The notes below the pieces were generated by a model. That model was not told where the DNA came from, did not search any database, and saw only the letters and a program-made list of their open reading frames with translations. This document shows, one piece after another, positions 1 to 8,015 of a DNA stretch of 31,929 nucleotides. The translations under genes and the position numbers were made by a program. How positions within the stretch are numbered: the first letter of the stretch is position 1; each line of letters begins with the position of its first letter. The DNA is from VGWB01 sp964480945 (GTDB taxonomy: Bacteria; Bacteroidota; Ignavibacteria; UBA10030): contig CAYZRX010000041.1 of assembly GCA_964480945.1 (NCBI GenBank), positions 1 through 31,929 on the forward strand, written 5' to 3'.

Positions 1-1197
1 CGACATCTGGCTTGAGACCGCATCAATGACAGAGGCCGGCAGCGTGGAGCTGAAAAGCGCGTCGTGGAACGCTCGGGTTTGGTTCTCGAGCCGTTCCTCG
101 TTCTCGACGAAGTACTCGGCGACTTCCCAGGCGCTTCCGAACTTCCTCGCGACGTAGTTCTTCATCATCTTTCCGCGCACGGCCGGTTCGCCGTTCCAAT
201 AGTTTTCGCGATTGGGGAAGTACCAGGTGATCATAACCGGCAGCGTCACACTCCCGCGAGGCGGTACGGCCGCATGCAGAACGAGACTACCGACGTCCGA
301 GCGACCCTCATCGGAGGAGAGAGTATCCAGGACGTTCTTGACTCGACCATTGTCGGAGAAGTCGTCCCAGAAGACATGGCACTGATCCCACCATCCTCCA
401 CGATACCATCGCGTCACGACATCCAGATCCTTCCAGGTCGTCGCGAGGCACATCGACCCATAGTTCGGGTCATCAGGCTTCACCTTCTCCGAGTACAGGA
501 ACAGCCCCCTCGCAACGGCCCCCTCCTTGTATTCGTTCACGTTCCCGCCGAGTCCGGGCCTTTCACCCTTGACATTCGTGTACCGACTTCCGACGGGATT
601 CGACAGGCTTGCAGCAATCGAGACGTGGATGGTATCCGGCGATGGGTTCGTCAGCTTCCAGGCGAAGAACGCAAGAGGGAGCGCGCTGTCGTCGACATTG
701 AGGGGGATGAAGGGACTCCATGCCTCCAATTCGATCTTCACCGGCAAGGCGGGGTCGTTGAACTTGATAGTTGCAAGGGGATACTCTCCTTTGAACTCAG
801 CCTCCTGCAGCCGGGGGAGGCCTGAGAGCAAGCGTTGCGGCACGCCATGTCCGCCGCCGCGGTACGGGGGCAGCACCCGTCGCTCGAGCACGCGGGCCAC
901 AGGCTTCAGATTGCCTTGCTGAGCCCAGATAGCAAAGAAGCTGTAATCCAGCCGACTTCCTTTGTCAGGCCTGTTGAAGATCTCCCAGTCACGCAGGTCG
1001 CCGCGGCCGCCAAGCGAGATCGAGCCGGTTCCGATCCCACCGATGGGAAATGCGATCTCCTGCAGAGCGAGCCCGGTGAACTTCCGCTGAGCTTCAGATT
1101 GACCGAGCATGACGCTCAGACTTACGATGGCGCACAGGACAACCCGGCGACATGTCACCGAGCGGGTCATCCTCCCGTTTCGTGTCAGGCGTGTCAT
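1..1197 (-). CDS. GH116-family beta-glucosidase/glucosylceramidase-like enzyme, N-terminal part (3' end outside window)
   Basis: The reading frame is open for 399 codons from ATG 1197 to the left edge, so the C-terminal catalytic part is missing. After a basic, hydrophobic leader (about residues 10-37, a likely signal peptide) comes the GBA2/GH116 N-terminal signature FPIGGIGTGSISLGGRGDLR, then the beta-rich N-domain. The last visible residues (SSTLPASVIDAVSSQ) match the linker leading into the catalytic (alpha/alpha) barrel of this family. Family members hydrolyse beta-glucosides or glucosylceramide, and the exact substrate cannot be told from this part. The start follows GGGAGG at 5 nt spacing; the next ATG (1170) has GGGAGG abutting it and is unlikely. 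It lies 15 bp after the GH3 stop, so it is almost certainly co-transcribed and last in view. A secreted form fits the other exported hydrolases of the operon. Confidence 0.85.
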   Translation of the reverse strand, partial: MTRLTRNGRMTRSVTCRRVVLCAIVSLSVMLGQSEAQRKFTGLALQEIAFPIGGIGTGSISLGGRGDLRDWEIFNRPDKGSRLDYSFFAIWAQQGNLKPVARVLERRVLPPYRGGGHGVPQRLLSGLPRLQEAEFKGEYPLATIKFNDPALPVKIELEAWSPFIPLNVDDSALPLAFFAWKLTNPSPDTIHVSIAASLSNPVGSRYTNVKGERPGLGGNVNEYKEGAVARGLFLYSEKVKPDDPNYGSMCLATTWKDLDVVTRWYRGGWWDQCHVFWDDFSDNGRVKNVLDTLSSDEGRSDVGSLVLHAAVPPRGSVTLPVMITWYFPNRENYWNGEPAVRGKMMKNYVARKFGSAWEVAEYFVENEERLENQTRAFHDALFSSTLPASVIDAVSSQMS

Positions 1198-1212
1198 AGC
1201 AACCTCCCTTAG

Positions 1213-3858
1213 TCATTTGATCTCAAAACTCGATTGTGCGCGAATGTCGTCCGACGAGCTGCCGACCATCACTTCGACCGCGCCGGGTTCAACCACGTAC
1301 TTCATCTTTGCATCGAGAAACTCAAGCTCCTTCTTCGTGAGCTCGAAGGTCACCGTCTTCTTTTCATGCGGCGCCAGCGAGATTCGCCTGAATCCTTTCA
1401 GCTCCTTGACCGGCCGGGTGACACTGGCGATGGGATCGTGCAGGTAGAGTTGCACAACCTCATCCCCTGCCCGATCGCCCGTGTTCCGCACGTCGACGCT
1501 CACCCGGACCTTCCCGCTCGGAGCGATCCGTCCGGGAGAAATCTGCAGGTTGTCGTAGACAAACGTCGCATAGCTCAGCCCGAAGCCGAACGGAAAGAGA
1601 GGCTTGCCGCTCATGTCTGTGTAGTCATCCCCCCGGCCCGTCGGCTTGTGGTTGTAGTAGAGCGGCACCTGCCCGACAAATTGGGGGAATGTAATAGGCA
1701 GCTTGCCCCCGGGGTTGTAGTCTCCGAAGAGCGCGTCTGCCACGGCGTTTCCACCTTCCTCGCCGGGATACCACACTTCGAGGATCCCCGGCACTTTGTC
1801 GATCCAATTCCTCATCGTTACGGCGCTACCGTTGACGAGGACGACGACGGTGGGAGTGCCTGTTTCAGCAATCGACTTGATCAGCAGTTCTTGGTCGCCG
1901 GGCAGATCGAGGTTGGCGCGGTCATATCCCTCTCCCTCGATGATGCCCACCGCTACAACTGCCGCATCAGCTTTCTTCGCCGCGTCGACCGCAGCCTGAA
2001 TTCCAGGGTTCGTTTCGCGCTTGAGGTCCCAAACGAGACTCGCGTAGGCCCAACCCCCATTCTCGTAATAATCCATTCGGATGTCGTAGGCATGCCCCGC
2101 CTCAAGCTTCAGCGTCACAACATCAAGTGTCGCGCCCCGGTTGAACCAACTGTCGATCAAGAGCTTGCCGTCGATGAAGAGGCGGAGACCGTCATCCGTG
2201 CTCGCGCCGATCCTGTAGGTCCCCGAGACCACCGGCACGAGCTTGCCCGTCCATCGCGCCGAGAAGTGATCCGGCGGGATCGTCGAATCAGGCGACCCCA
2301 TCGCCCACGCAAAATTCACCTGTTTGTCAATCCGGACGAGAGCCGGCGGGCCGGACAGCGTCATGTTCTTGAAATATTCCCCCCTCAGTCCGTGTTCCCC
2401 TGGCTTGGCGTCCGGCGGAACGAGATAGTCAGATGGGATGGGCGGCAGCGAGCTGAATCCAACGTCGCAGCCCTTCTCGTAGGTCACGTTCACAGTCGAT
2501 CCGAGCTTGTTCCGTATGCCCTCGAGGATGCTTACAGTCTTCATGCCGAACCCGCTATAGCCTCCGAGTTTCACCACATCCGCGTTCGGGCCGATGACCG
2601 CGATCGACTTGACCCCCTTCTTCAGCGGCAGCACGTTCCCGTCATTTTTCAGCAGGACGATCGCTTCACGGGCTGCTTCCCGCGCGAGGGCGCGGTGCCC
2701 AGGCGTATCGTTGATCGCCGCAGCAGCTTCTGGATCCACGTACGGGTTCTCGAATAGTCCGAGACGGAACTTTGCGCGGAGGACGTTCCTGACGGCGGCG
2801 TCGAGCGCCTGCTTGGAGACCGAGCCGTCCTTTGCAGCTTCCAGCAGCGGTTTGCCGTAGAAATAGATGTCAGGCAGCTCCATATCGAGCCCGGCCTCGA
2901 CGGCCTTGATCGCACCCTCCTTCGGCGTGGCAGCAACGAAGTGCATGTTCATGATCCCTGCTACTGACCCATAGTCGGAGACAACGAAACCCTTGAAGCC
3001 CCATTCCTTCCTCAGGACATCTGTCAACAGCCATTTGTTGGCTGAACAGGGCAGATCGTTAACGGCATTGTAGGCGGCCATGACGGACCACGCGTTGCCC
3101 TCCTGAAAGGCAGCCTTGAATGGCGGAAAGTACACCTCACGCAGCTCGCGCTCTGAGAAGAAGATCGGATAGCTATCGCGTCCGCCATCTCCGACGTTGG
3201 CGACGAAGTGTTTGGGCGTCGTGATCACGCCCTCCGCTTCGATGTTCTTGCAGAACGCCACCGCAAGGCACGACTGCAGGTACGGGTCCTCGCCGTACGT
3301 TTCCTCCACGCGCCCCCACCGAACATCGCGAGCCATGTTGACCACCGGCGAAAGGACCTGCCGGATCCCCCGAGCCCGTGTCTCCTTCCCGATCACCGTG
3401 GCCACCTTCGCCATCAAGTCCGTGTCCCACGTCGCCGCCAGGCCGATCGCCTGAGGAAAGCTCGTCGCATCATTCCCTATGAGCCCGTGCAGCGCCTCAT
3501 CGTGAATGATGACCGGGATGTGGAGCCGTGTCTTCTCTACCGCCAGCTTCTGAATCTCATTCCCTTTCTCTGCCGCCTCCCTTGCGACGTACGACCTGAG
3601 CAGCGGACCCACGCCGCCAAGCCCGTTGACCGTCAGGTTCTGGCCCCACTCGATCTTCTGCAACGTACACTGGAGCTGGGCGACCTTCTCCTCGATCGTC
3701 ATTCGAGACAAGAGGTCGTTCACCCGCTGTTCGAGGGGAAGCTTGGGGTCGAGATACTTGGGCTTCTCGCTTTTCGTCTGTCCGAAGCCATCCGTCGGGG
3801 AGACAACGGCAACGATAACAGCCGCGATCCCCGCAAAGGTCAGAAGTCTGATTCTCAT
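1213..3858 (-). CDS. GH3 beta-glucosidase (BglX-like) with inserted PA14 domain
   Basis: An 881-aa secreted glycoside hydrolase that should release glucose, or a related beta-linked sugar, from the non-reducing end. A signal peptide (about 1-26) is followed by the GH3 N-terminal barrel. PKH (215-217) and the nucleophile Asp295 in VVSDYG are visible. The C-terminal alpha/beta sandwich is interrupted by a PA14 domain (about 485-615). EGEGYDR (641-647) resumes the sandwich and probably carries the acid/base Glu643. A fibronectin III-like domain ends the protein (about 780-875). This is the architecture of PA14-containing GH3 beta-glucosidases, where PA14 shapes the acceptor side of the pocket. 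ATG 3858 has GGAGG at good spacing. It follows the homocysteine methyltransferase gene after 101 bp containing a strong inverted repeat, so separate or attenuated expression is possible. Confidence 0.95.
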   Translation of the reverse strand: MRIRLLTFAGIAAVIVAVVSPTDGFGQTKSEKPKYLDPKLPLEQRVNDLLSRMTIEEKVAQLQCTLQKIEWGQNLTVNGLGGVGPLLRSYVAREAAEKGNEIQKLAVEKTRLHIPVIIHDEALHGLIGNDATSFPQAIGLAATWDTDLMAKVATVIGKETRARGIRQVLSPVVNMARDVRWGRVEETYGEDPYLQSCLAVAFCKNIEAEGVITTPKHFVANVGDGGRDSYPIFFSERELREVYFPPFKAAFQEGNAWSVMAAYNAVNDLPCSANKWLLTDVLRKEWGFKGFVVSDYGSVAGIMNMHFVAATPKEGAIKAVEAGLDMELPDIYFYGKPLLEAAKDGSVSKQALDAAVRNVLRAKFRLGLFENPYVDPEAAAAINDTPGHRALAREAAREAIVLLKNDGNVLPLKKGVKSIAVIGPNADVVKLGGYSGFGMKTVSILEGIRNKLGSTVNVTYEKGCDVGFSSLPPIPSDYLVPPDAKPGEHGLRGEYFKNMTLSGPPALVRIDKQVNFAWAMGSPDSTIPPDHFSARWTGKLVPVVSGTYRIGASTDDGLRLFIDGKLLIDSWFNRGATLDVVTLKLEAGHAYDIRMDYYENGGWAYASLVWDLKRETNPGIQAAVDAAKKADAAVVAVGIIEGEGYDRANLDLPGDQELLIKSIAETGTPTVVVLVNGSAVTMRNWIDKVPGILEVWYPGEEGGNAVADALFGDYNPGGKLPITFPQFVGQVPLYYNHKPTGRGDDYTDMSGKPLFPFGFGLSYATFVYDNLQISPGRIAPSGKVRVSVDVRNTGDRAGDEVVQLYLHDPIASVTRPVKELKGFRRISLAPHEKKTVTFELTKKELEFLDAKMKYVVEPGAVEVMVGSSSDDIRAQSSFEIK

Positions 3859-3904
3859 CGTTGTTTCCTCCAGATGAAGGTGTGTCTTTGAGGTTTTTCG
3901 CGGC

Positions 3905-3949
3905 TATGTCCGACTTCTGCGTTAATTTTCGACTGAAAAGTCGGACATA
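3905..3949. repeat. 12-bp inverted repeat (stem-loop) between the methyltransferase and GH3 genes
   Basis: TATGTCCGACTT (3905-3916) is perfectly complementary to AAGTCGGACATA (3938-3949), with 21 nt between. No T-run follows on either strand, so it is not a standard intrinsic terminator. It could be an intercistronic hairpin or a protein-binding site. The core GTCCGACTT/AAGTCGGAC recurs as an inverted pair at 5936-5969 upstream of the lacI-type gene. Confidence 0.6.
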
Positions 3950-3959
3950 CTCATCTCTC

Positions 3960-4835
3960 TCAAGGTCCCGCAAGTTCGTGCACGAGGGCACGGATGAAGG
4001 CCGGATCCGTTCCGCAACAACCTCCGATGAACTGCGCTCCCGCCTTCCGTATGCCAGGCGCATAGGAGGCAAACTCTTCGGGAGTTGTCTTGTAGACGAT
4101 CTCGCCGGCGACGACTTCCGGCAGGCCGGCATTCGGCTTGATCCAGAGCGGCAGAACCGTGGCAGCCCTGAGGCGCCCCGTGATCTTCTCGAAGAACTCA
4201 ATCCCTAACCCGCAGTTCGCACCGATCGCGTCCGCCCCCGCCTCTGTCAGAGCCGCAACTGCCTCCTCGACGGTCGTCCCCATCATTGTTCGATCGAACT
4301 CTTTGCCGGCATCATACACCATCGATGCAACAACCGGCAGGCTCGTCTCCTTGGCAGCGGCGACCGCGATCCTTGCCTCTTCCAGATCACCCATCGTCTC
4401 AACGACGATGCCCTGGGCGCCTCCGTCGGCAAGAGCGAATGCCTGCTCTTCGAACGCAGCACCCAGCTCCTCGCGACCGATCTCACCCATCATCGGGAAC
4501 TTGCCCGATGGTCCCATGGAGCCAAAGACAGCAGCCCTGTCTTCAGCGGCTTTCCGGGAGAGCATCGCTCCCGCCCGGTTGAGGTCTACAGCCTTGTCCG
4601 CCAAGCCGTGACGCTCCAGCATGACGCGATTTGCCCCGAAGGTGTTCGTAAGGATGAGACGGCTGCCGGCTTCGACATACGAGCGTGCCACCTTTTCCAC
4701 CGCATGCGGATTGATCAGGTTCCACGCGTCGGGACAGCCCCCGACGTCGAGCCCCAGACGTTGAATTTGGGTTCCCCACGCACCGTCCGTGATGACCGGC
4801 GCTCGGTTCAGAAGGTTCTGCAGTAGCGCGTTCAT
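3960..4835 (-). CDS. Homocysteine S-methyltransferase family protein (MmuM/MetH N-domain type)
   Basis: A 291-aa soluble protein of the Hcy-binding barrel family, which transfers a methyl group to homocysteine or a related thiol. The family zinc ligands are present: Cys208 in GANCGLG and the Cys273-Cys274 pair in GGCCGTDP. The N-terminal DGAWGTQIQ and LTNTFGANR motifs are also typical. The length fits a stand-alone barrel like MmuM or betaine/S-methylmethionine enzymes, without MetH cobalamin domains, so the methyl donor is unknown. ATG 4835 is preferred: it has AAAGGA just upstream and lies 20 bp after the LacI stop, while an earlier in-frame start would overlap that gene. Its place between a LacI regulator and sugar hydrolases is odd, because no other methionine gene is nearby. 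Confidence 0.85.
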   Translation of the reverse strand: MNALLQNLLNRAPVITDGAWGTQIQRLGLDVGGCPDAWNLINPHAVEKVARSYVEAGSRLILTNTFGANRVMLERHGLADKAVDLNRAGAMLSRKAAEDRAAVFGSMGPSGKFPMMGEIGREELGAAFEEQAFALADGGAQGIVVETMGDLEEARIAVAAAKETSLPVVASMVYDAGKEFDRTMMGTTVEEAVAALTEAGADAIGANCGLGIEFFEKITGRLRAATVLPLWIKPNAGLPEVVAGEIVYKTTPEEFASYAPGIRKAGAQFIGGCCGTDPAFIRALVHELAGP

Positions 4836-4855
4836 GATTCCTTTCTCACAGTGAA

Positions 4856-5917
4856 TCAGCCGCAGCCGCACGAACGGCGGATGACGAGCTCGGTTTTGAC
4901 GACGATCTCCTCAATGACGGGGGACTTTCCTTCGACGAAAGCGAGAAGCTTCTGCGCGGCCCGCTTCCCGACCTCGAAGGCCGGTTGCCGGACGGTTGTC
5001 AGCGGCGTGGGCATGAGCGCCGCCCGTATATCGTCCGAGAATCCCACGATCGCAATATCCCCTGGGATGCTCAGACCCCGTTCCTGAATGGCCTTGATCG
5101 CTCCGAAAGCAGCAGGGTCGTTCACAGCGACCACCGCACGCGGCCGCTTCTCCATCGGCAAACTCAGCAACTTCTCCATTGCATCATAGCCGCCCGTTTC
5201 CTGGAATCCAGATTCAACAATGAGCTCATCATACAATGGGATCTTTCGTTGAGCCAGAGCATTCTTGAACCCGTTGAGACGCGACCGGCCGATCGAGACT
5301 TTCTGCGGACCGCAGAGATGAGCAATCCGAGTGTACCCGTGACCGATGACATGTTCTGTGATGAGCCTCGCACTCTCCTCGTCGTCGATGCTGACGCAGC
5401 TGGCACCGATACCGGGCACGCACCGATCGAAAAACACGATCGGCGGGCCGAGTCGAAGTACCTGTTGGTAGAGACTGTAATCCTCTACGCTCTGGGCGGT
5501 CGAGATGAGAATGCCATCCACTCGTTTGGACTCCAGTGTCAAGAGAGCATCCCTCTCACGCTCGGCATCTTCGGCGGAATGAGTCAGAATAAGGTGATAG
5601 CGACCCCGATAGGTCGCTTCCTCGATCCCGCGGATCGCCTCCGGGAAAAACGAGTGCGTGATCTCCGGAACCACGACGCCGATCGTACGGGTTCTTCTCA
5701 GCACCAGGCTCTTGGCTATATGATTGGGGCTGTAGCCGAGCGTGCGCGCAGTCTCCAGCACCCTTCGCCGCGTCCCCTCGTCGACGTTCTCACAATTGTT
5801 CATCACCCGCGAGACCGTCATCGCGGAGATACCGAGTCTCTCGGCAACCTCCCTCGCCGTCACACGCGTGGCTCGATCGCTCCAAGCCCGCCTCCGTCTT
5901 GATTCCAATTCCTTCAT
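4856..5917 (-). CDS. LacI/GalR-family transcriptional regulator
   Basis: A 353-aa DNA-binding repressor. An N-terminal helix-turn-helix spans about residues 18-45 (VTAREVAERLGISAMTVSRV). The hinge-helix region follows (GYSPNHIAKSLV, 61-72), then a periplasmic-binding-protein-like effector domain (IGVVVPEITHSFFPEAIRG onward). The N-terminus carries a short Arg-rich extension. ATG 5917 is preceded by AGGA. It sits inside the block of hydrolase genes, so its effector is probably a sugar or sugar phosphate released by them, which is inference. A good candidate target is the 16-bp palindrome at 16161-16176 near the symporter promoter. The inverted repeat directly upstream of its own gene could be a second or autoregulatory site. 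Confidence 0.95.
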   Translation of the reverse strand: MKELESRRRRAWSDRATRVTAREVAERLGISAMTVSRVMNNCENVDEGTRRRVLETARTLGYSPNHIAKSLVLRRTRTIGVVVPEITHSFFPEAIRGIEEATYRGRYHLILTHSAEDAERERDALLTLESKRVDGILISTAQSVEDYSLYQQVLRLGPPIVFFDRCVPGIGASCVSIDDEESARLITEHVIGHGYTRIAHLCGPQKVSIGRSRLNGFKNALAQRKIPLYDELIVESGFQETGGYDAMEKLLSLPMEKRPRAVVAVNDPAAFGAIKAIQERGLSIPGDIAIVGFSDDIRAALMPTPLTTVRQPAFEVGKRAAQKLLAFVEGKSPVIEEIVVKTELVIRRSCGCG

Positions 5918-5935
5918 ATTCCTAACCAGAACACG

Positions 5936-5969
5936 AGTCGGACGGATCAGAGTGTGCCGCGGTCCGACT
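5936..5969. repeat. 8-bp inverted repeat upstream of the lacI-type gene
   Basis: AGTCGGAC (5936-5943) and GTCCGACT (5962-5969) form an inverted pair with 18 nt between, 19 bp upstream of the regulator start codon. The arm matches the arm of the inverted repeat at 3905-3949, but in the opposite orientation relative to the centre. It may be an operator or an intercistronic stem-loop after the GH127 stop. Confidence 0.4.
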
Positions 5970-5989
5970 TGTTGAAGCTGTGCGAAACG

Positions 5990-7984
5990 TCATTTCCAAA
6001 CGTTTGCGTCCGGGTGGTCGCTGATCCACGGAAAGGCCGAAACGCGCAGGCGAGCGCAGCCCATCGGCACGAGCGTGATCTTTTCTACCGGTTGACCGAA
6101 ACGCGCCGGGCTTTCCTGCAAGGAACCAATAAGCCCGTTGGCCTCCTGCTTCCATTGGAGAATCCGTTTCCCTTGAGCCTCCAGCCGGATCGGCACGTCG
6201 TCCAGAGTAAACGGTTGCTCGGCCAAGACACCGGCGGTATGGATGACGTTGAAAGAGGCGCTGGGATTCGTCAGGTCGACAACGAGCCCATAATTCCACA
6301 GGGTCGTTGGAAATACTTCGTACGCCGGCCATCGTTCCGTGCCGCCGTAACGCTGCCACCGCTCGCTGATGGCAAGCGAGAACGTCAATGGTCCACGTTC
6401 AATCGAGATGGCGTTGTTGTTCTTCTTCCACACCTTCACGGACAATTTCATAGGAAGTTCCAGACGCACGACGTCCCCTTCCCTCCAGGTTCTCTGCAGC
6501 CGAGCCCATGAGGAAGGCCGAGCCTTCACCTCGACCGGCTTGCCATTCACCTGGACGCGCGCACCTTCGCACCAGGCCGGCACCCGCAGGAGCAGTGGGA
6601 ACGTAACCGGCTCGGGGGTCGAGACCCTCAACTCGACAGCCTCGCTGAAGGGATAGTCTGTTGTTTCTCTAATTCGAATCTCCGTACCCGTCCCAACTTC
6701 GGCTGTCACAGTGCTTGCAGCATAGAACACTGCTGCGAGCCCGTTCTCTTGAGTTGCCATCCAGAGGTGCTCGGCAAAATACGGCCATCCGTTGGCGACG
6801 TTGTGCTGGCAGCAGCGGTAGTTCCACGGATTGTACGAGAGCATGTCCCCACCGTTCTCGAGCATCGGAGCTTTGCTGGCGGTGTCAAGTTGTATCATGT
6901 TGGGCGCAGTGAGATAGTGCAGGCCTTTCAGATCCGGCGTCATGGCTGCGGGCAGGGAGTTGAAGGCGATCTCCTCCGCGCGGTCAGCCCAGATCGGGTT
7001 GCCGGTTATCGCAAGGAGCATCTCGTCACTGTGCATGAACTCCACCATCGAGCAGGTCTCGGCTGCCTGCCGGGGACCCGTATATCCCGGACGCGCGTTC
7101 TCGTCCGCCCCAAACATACCGCCAGGGACCTGTCCGTAGGTCGTCATAATGCTGTCGTAGTTTCGCTCGGTCGCTCGAAGGTACCGAATGTCTCTCGTCT
7201 GCTGGTAGTACTCCGCAGGCTCCCGGAATCCCTGGCAAAGGTTCACACCGTGCCACGTCGGAATGCCACCCGTCCAGTCCGCCGTTCGCTCGTGGTTCAG
7301 GCGTGCCAGATCCAGCAGCCACCGCTCGCCTGTCTGATTGTAGAGCCAATAGATGTGATCGAGATTGTCTCCTCCGCGCACCTTCTGCCAGCTCCCGGGG
7401 AGATACTGCTCGAGCGGGATCGTTGTGAGCCAGTGGAAGTAGTTCAGCATGAAGGGCAGGATTCGCTTGTCCTTCGTCGCTTCGTAGTGCGTCCGAAGAA
7501 CGTAGAGCATGATCATGTTCGGCCAAATGTCGTGCTGCGCGAGATTCCTTCGCGGGCCGAAATACCCGCTCGCATTCTGACTGGAGAGTACGCCGTCGAT
7601 CCACCGATTCGCCTCGTCGATGATGCGTTTGTCGTTGAGCACGTAGCCGAGGTCGATAAACCCTTTCAGCCAATACGGCAACTCCTCCCAGCCGTTCTCA
7701 CCGACCCCTGCCGGACTCACCCAGGCGTTCCCCTGAAACCGGCACCACTTGCTTATTTTCGTCAGGTTTCCGGAGAATCCATTTGCCATCAGCTTCAACT
7801 GACCCTTTACCCATCCCTCCGGCTTGATGCTGCCGACCGGAAGCTTGACGAAGGGACTCGGCAGGAGCGGCTCGCGATTGGAGGCATAGTACAAGTTCCT
7901 GTCCGCGCCGGATTGCGCCTGCACTCCGGGCAATGAGCCCAGCGCGGAAAGAAGAACGATCACGGCAATACTTCTCTTCTTCAT
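5990..7984 (-). CDS. GH127-like (DUF1680) secreted beta-L-arabinofuranosidase
   Basis: A 664-aa exported enzyme of the Glyco_hydro_127 (DUF1680) family, whose characterised members remove beta-L-arabinofuranose, for example from hydroxyproline-linked arabinans. A signal peptide (MKKRSIAVIVLLSALGS, about 1-23) precedes an alpha/alpha-barrel. The zinc-thiolate site of the family is intact: Glu309 and Cys311 in AAETCSMVEF, and the Cys391-Cys392 pair in YRCCQHNVANG, of which one Cys would be the nucleophile. Glu295 in GADEN is a plausible acid/base. ATG 7984 gives a clean signal peptide; the longer frame back to 8089 would overlap the upstream gene. It lies 31 bp after the GH172 stop. Neighbouring GH families (GH142, GH146) share this fold, so the exact linkage is open. 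Confidence 0.85.
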   Translation of the reverse strand: MKKRSIAVIVLLSALGSLPGVQAQSGADRNLYYASNREPLLPSPFVKLPVGSIKPEGWVKGQLKLMANGFSGNLTKISKWCRFQGNAWVSPAGVGENGWEELPYWLKGFIDLGYVLNDKRIIDEANRWIDGVLSSQNASGYFGPRRNLAQHDIWPNMIMLYVLRTHYEATKDKRILPFMLNYFHWLTTIPLEQYLPGSWQKVRGGDNLDHIYWLYNQTGERWLLDLARLNHERTADWTGGIPTWHGVNLCQGFREPAEYYQQTRDIRYLRATERNYDSIMTTYGQVPGGMFGADENARPGYTGPRQAAETCSMVEFMHSDEMLLAITGNPIWADRAEEIAFNSLPAAMTPDLKGLHYLTAPNMIQLDTASKAPMLENGGDMLSYNPWNYRCCQHNVANGWPYFAEHLWMATQENGLAAVFYAASTVTAEVGTGTEIRIRETTDYPFSEAVELRVSTPEPVTFPLLLRVPAWCEGARVQVNGKPVEVKARPSSWARLQRTWREGDVVRLELPMKLSVKVWKKNNNAISIERGPLTFSLAISERWQRYGGTERWPAYEVFPTTLWNYGLVVDLTNPSASFNVIHTAGVLAEQPFTLDDVPIRLEAQGKRILQWKQEANGLIGSLQESPARFGQPVEKITLVPMGCARLRVSAFPWISDHPDANVWK

Positions 7985-8015
7985 TGATCTACCTGCTTGT
8001 TTAACGTTAGCAGTC

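Noticed and set aside
7998..8013. TTAACGTTAG palindromic core between GH172 and GH127, as a second LacI operator
   Set aside because: Only one half resembles the 16161-16176 site and the other half does not match, so it is probably chance in a 31-bp gap.
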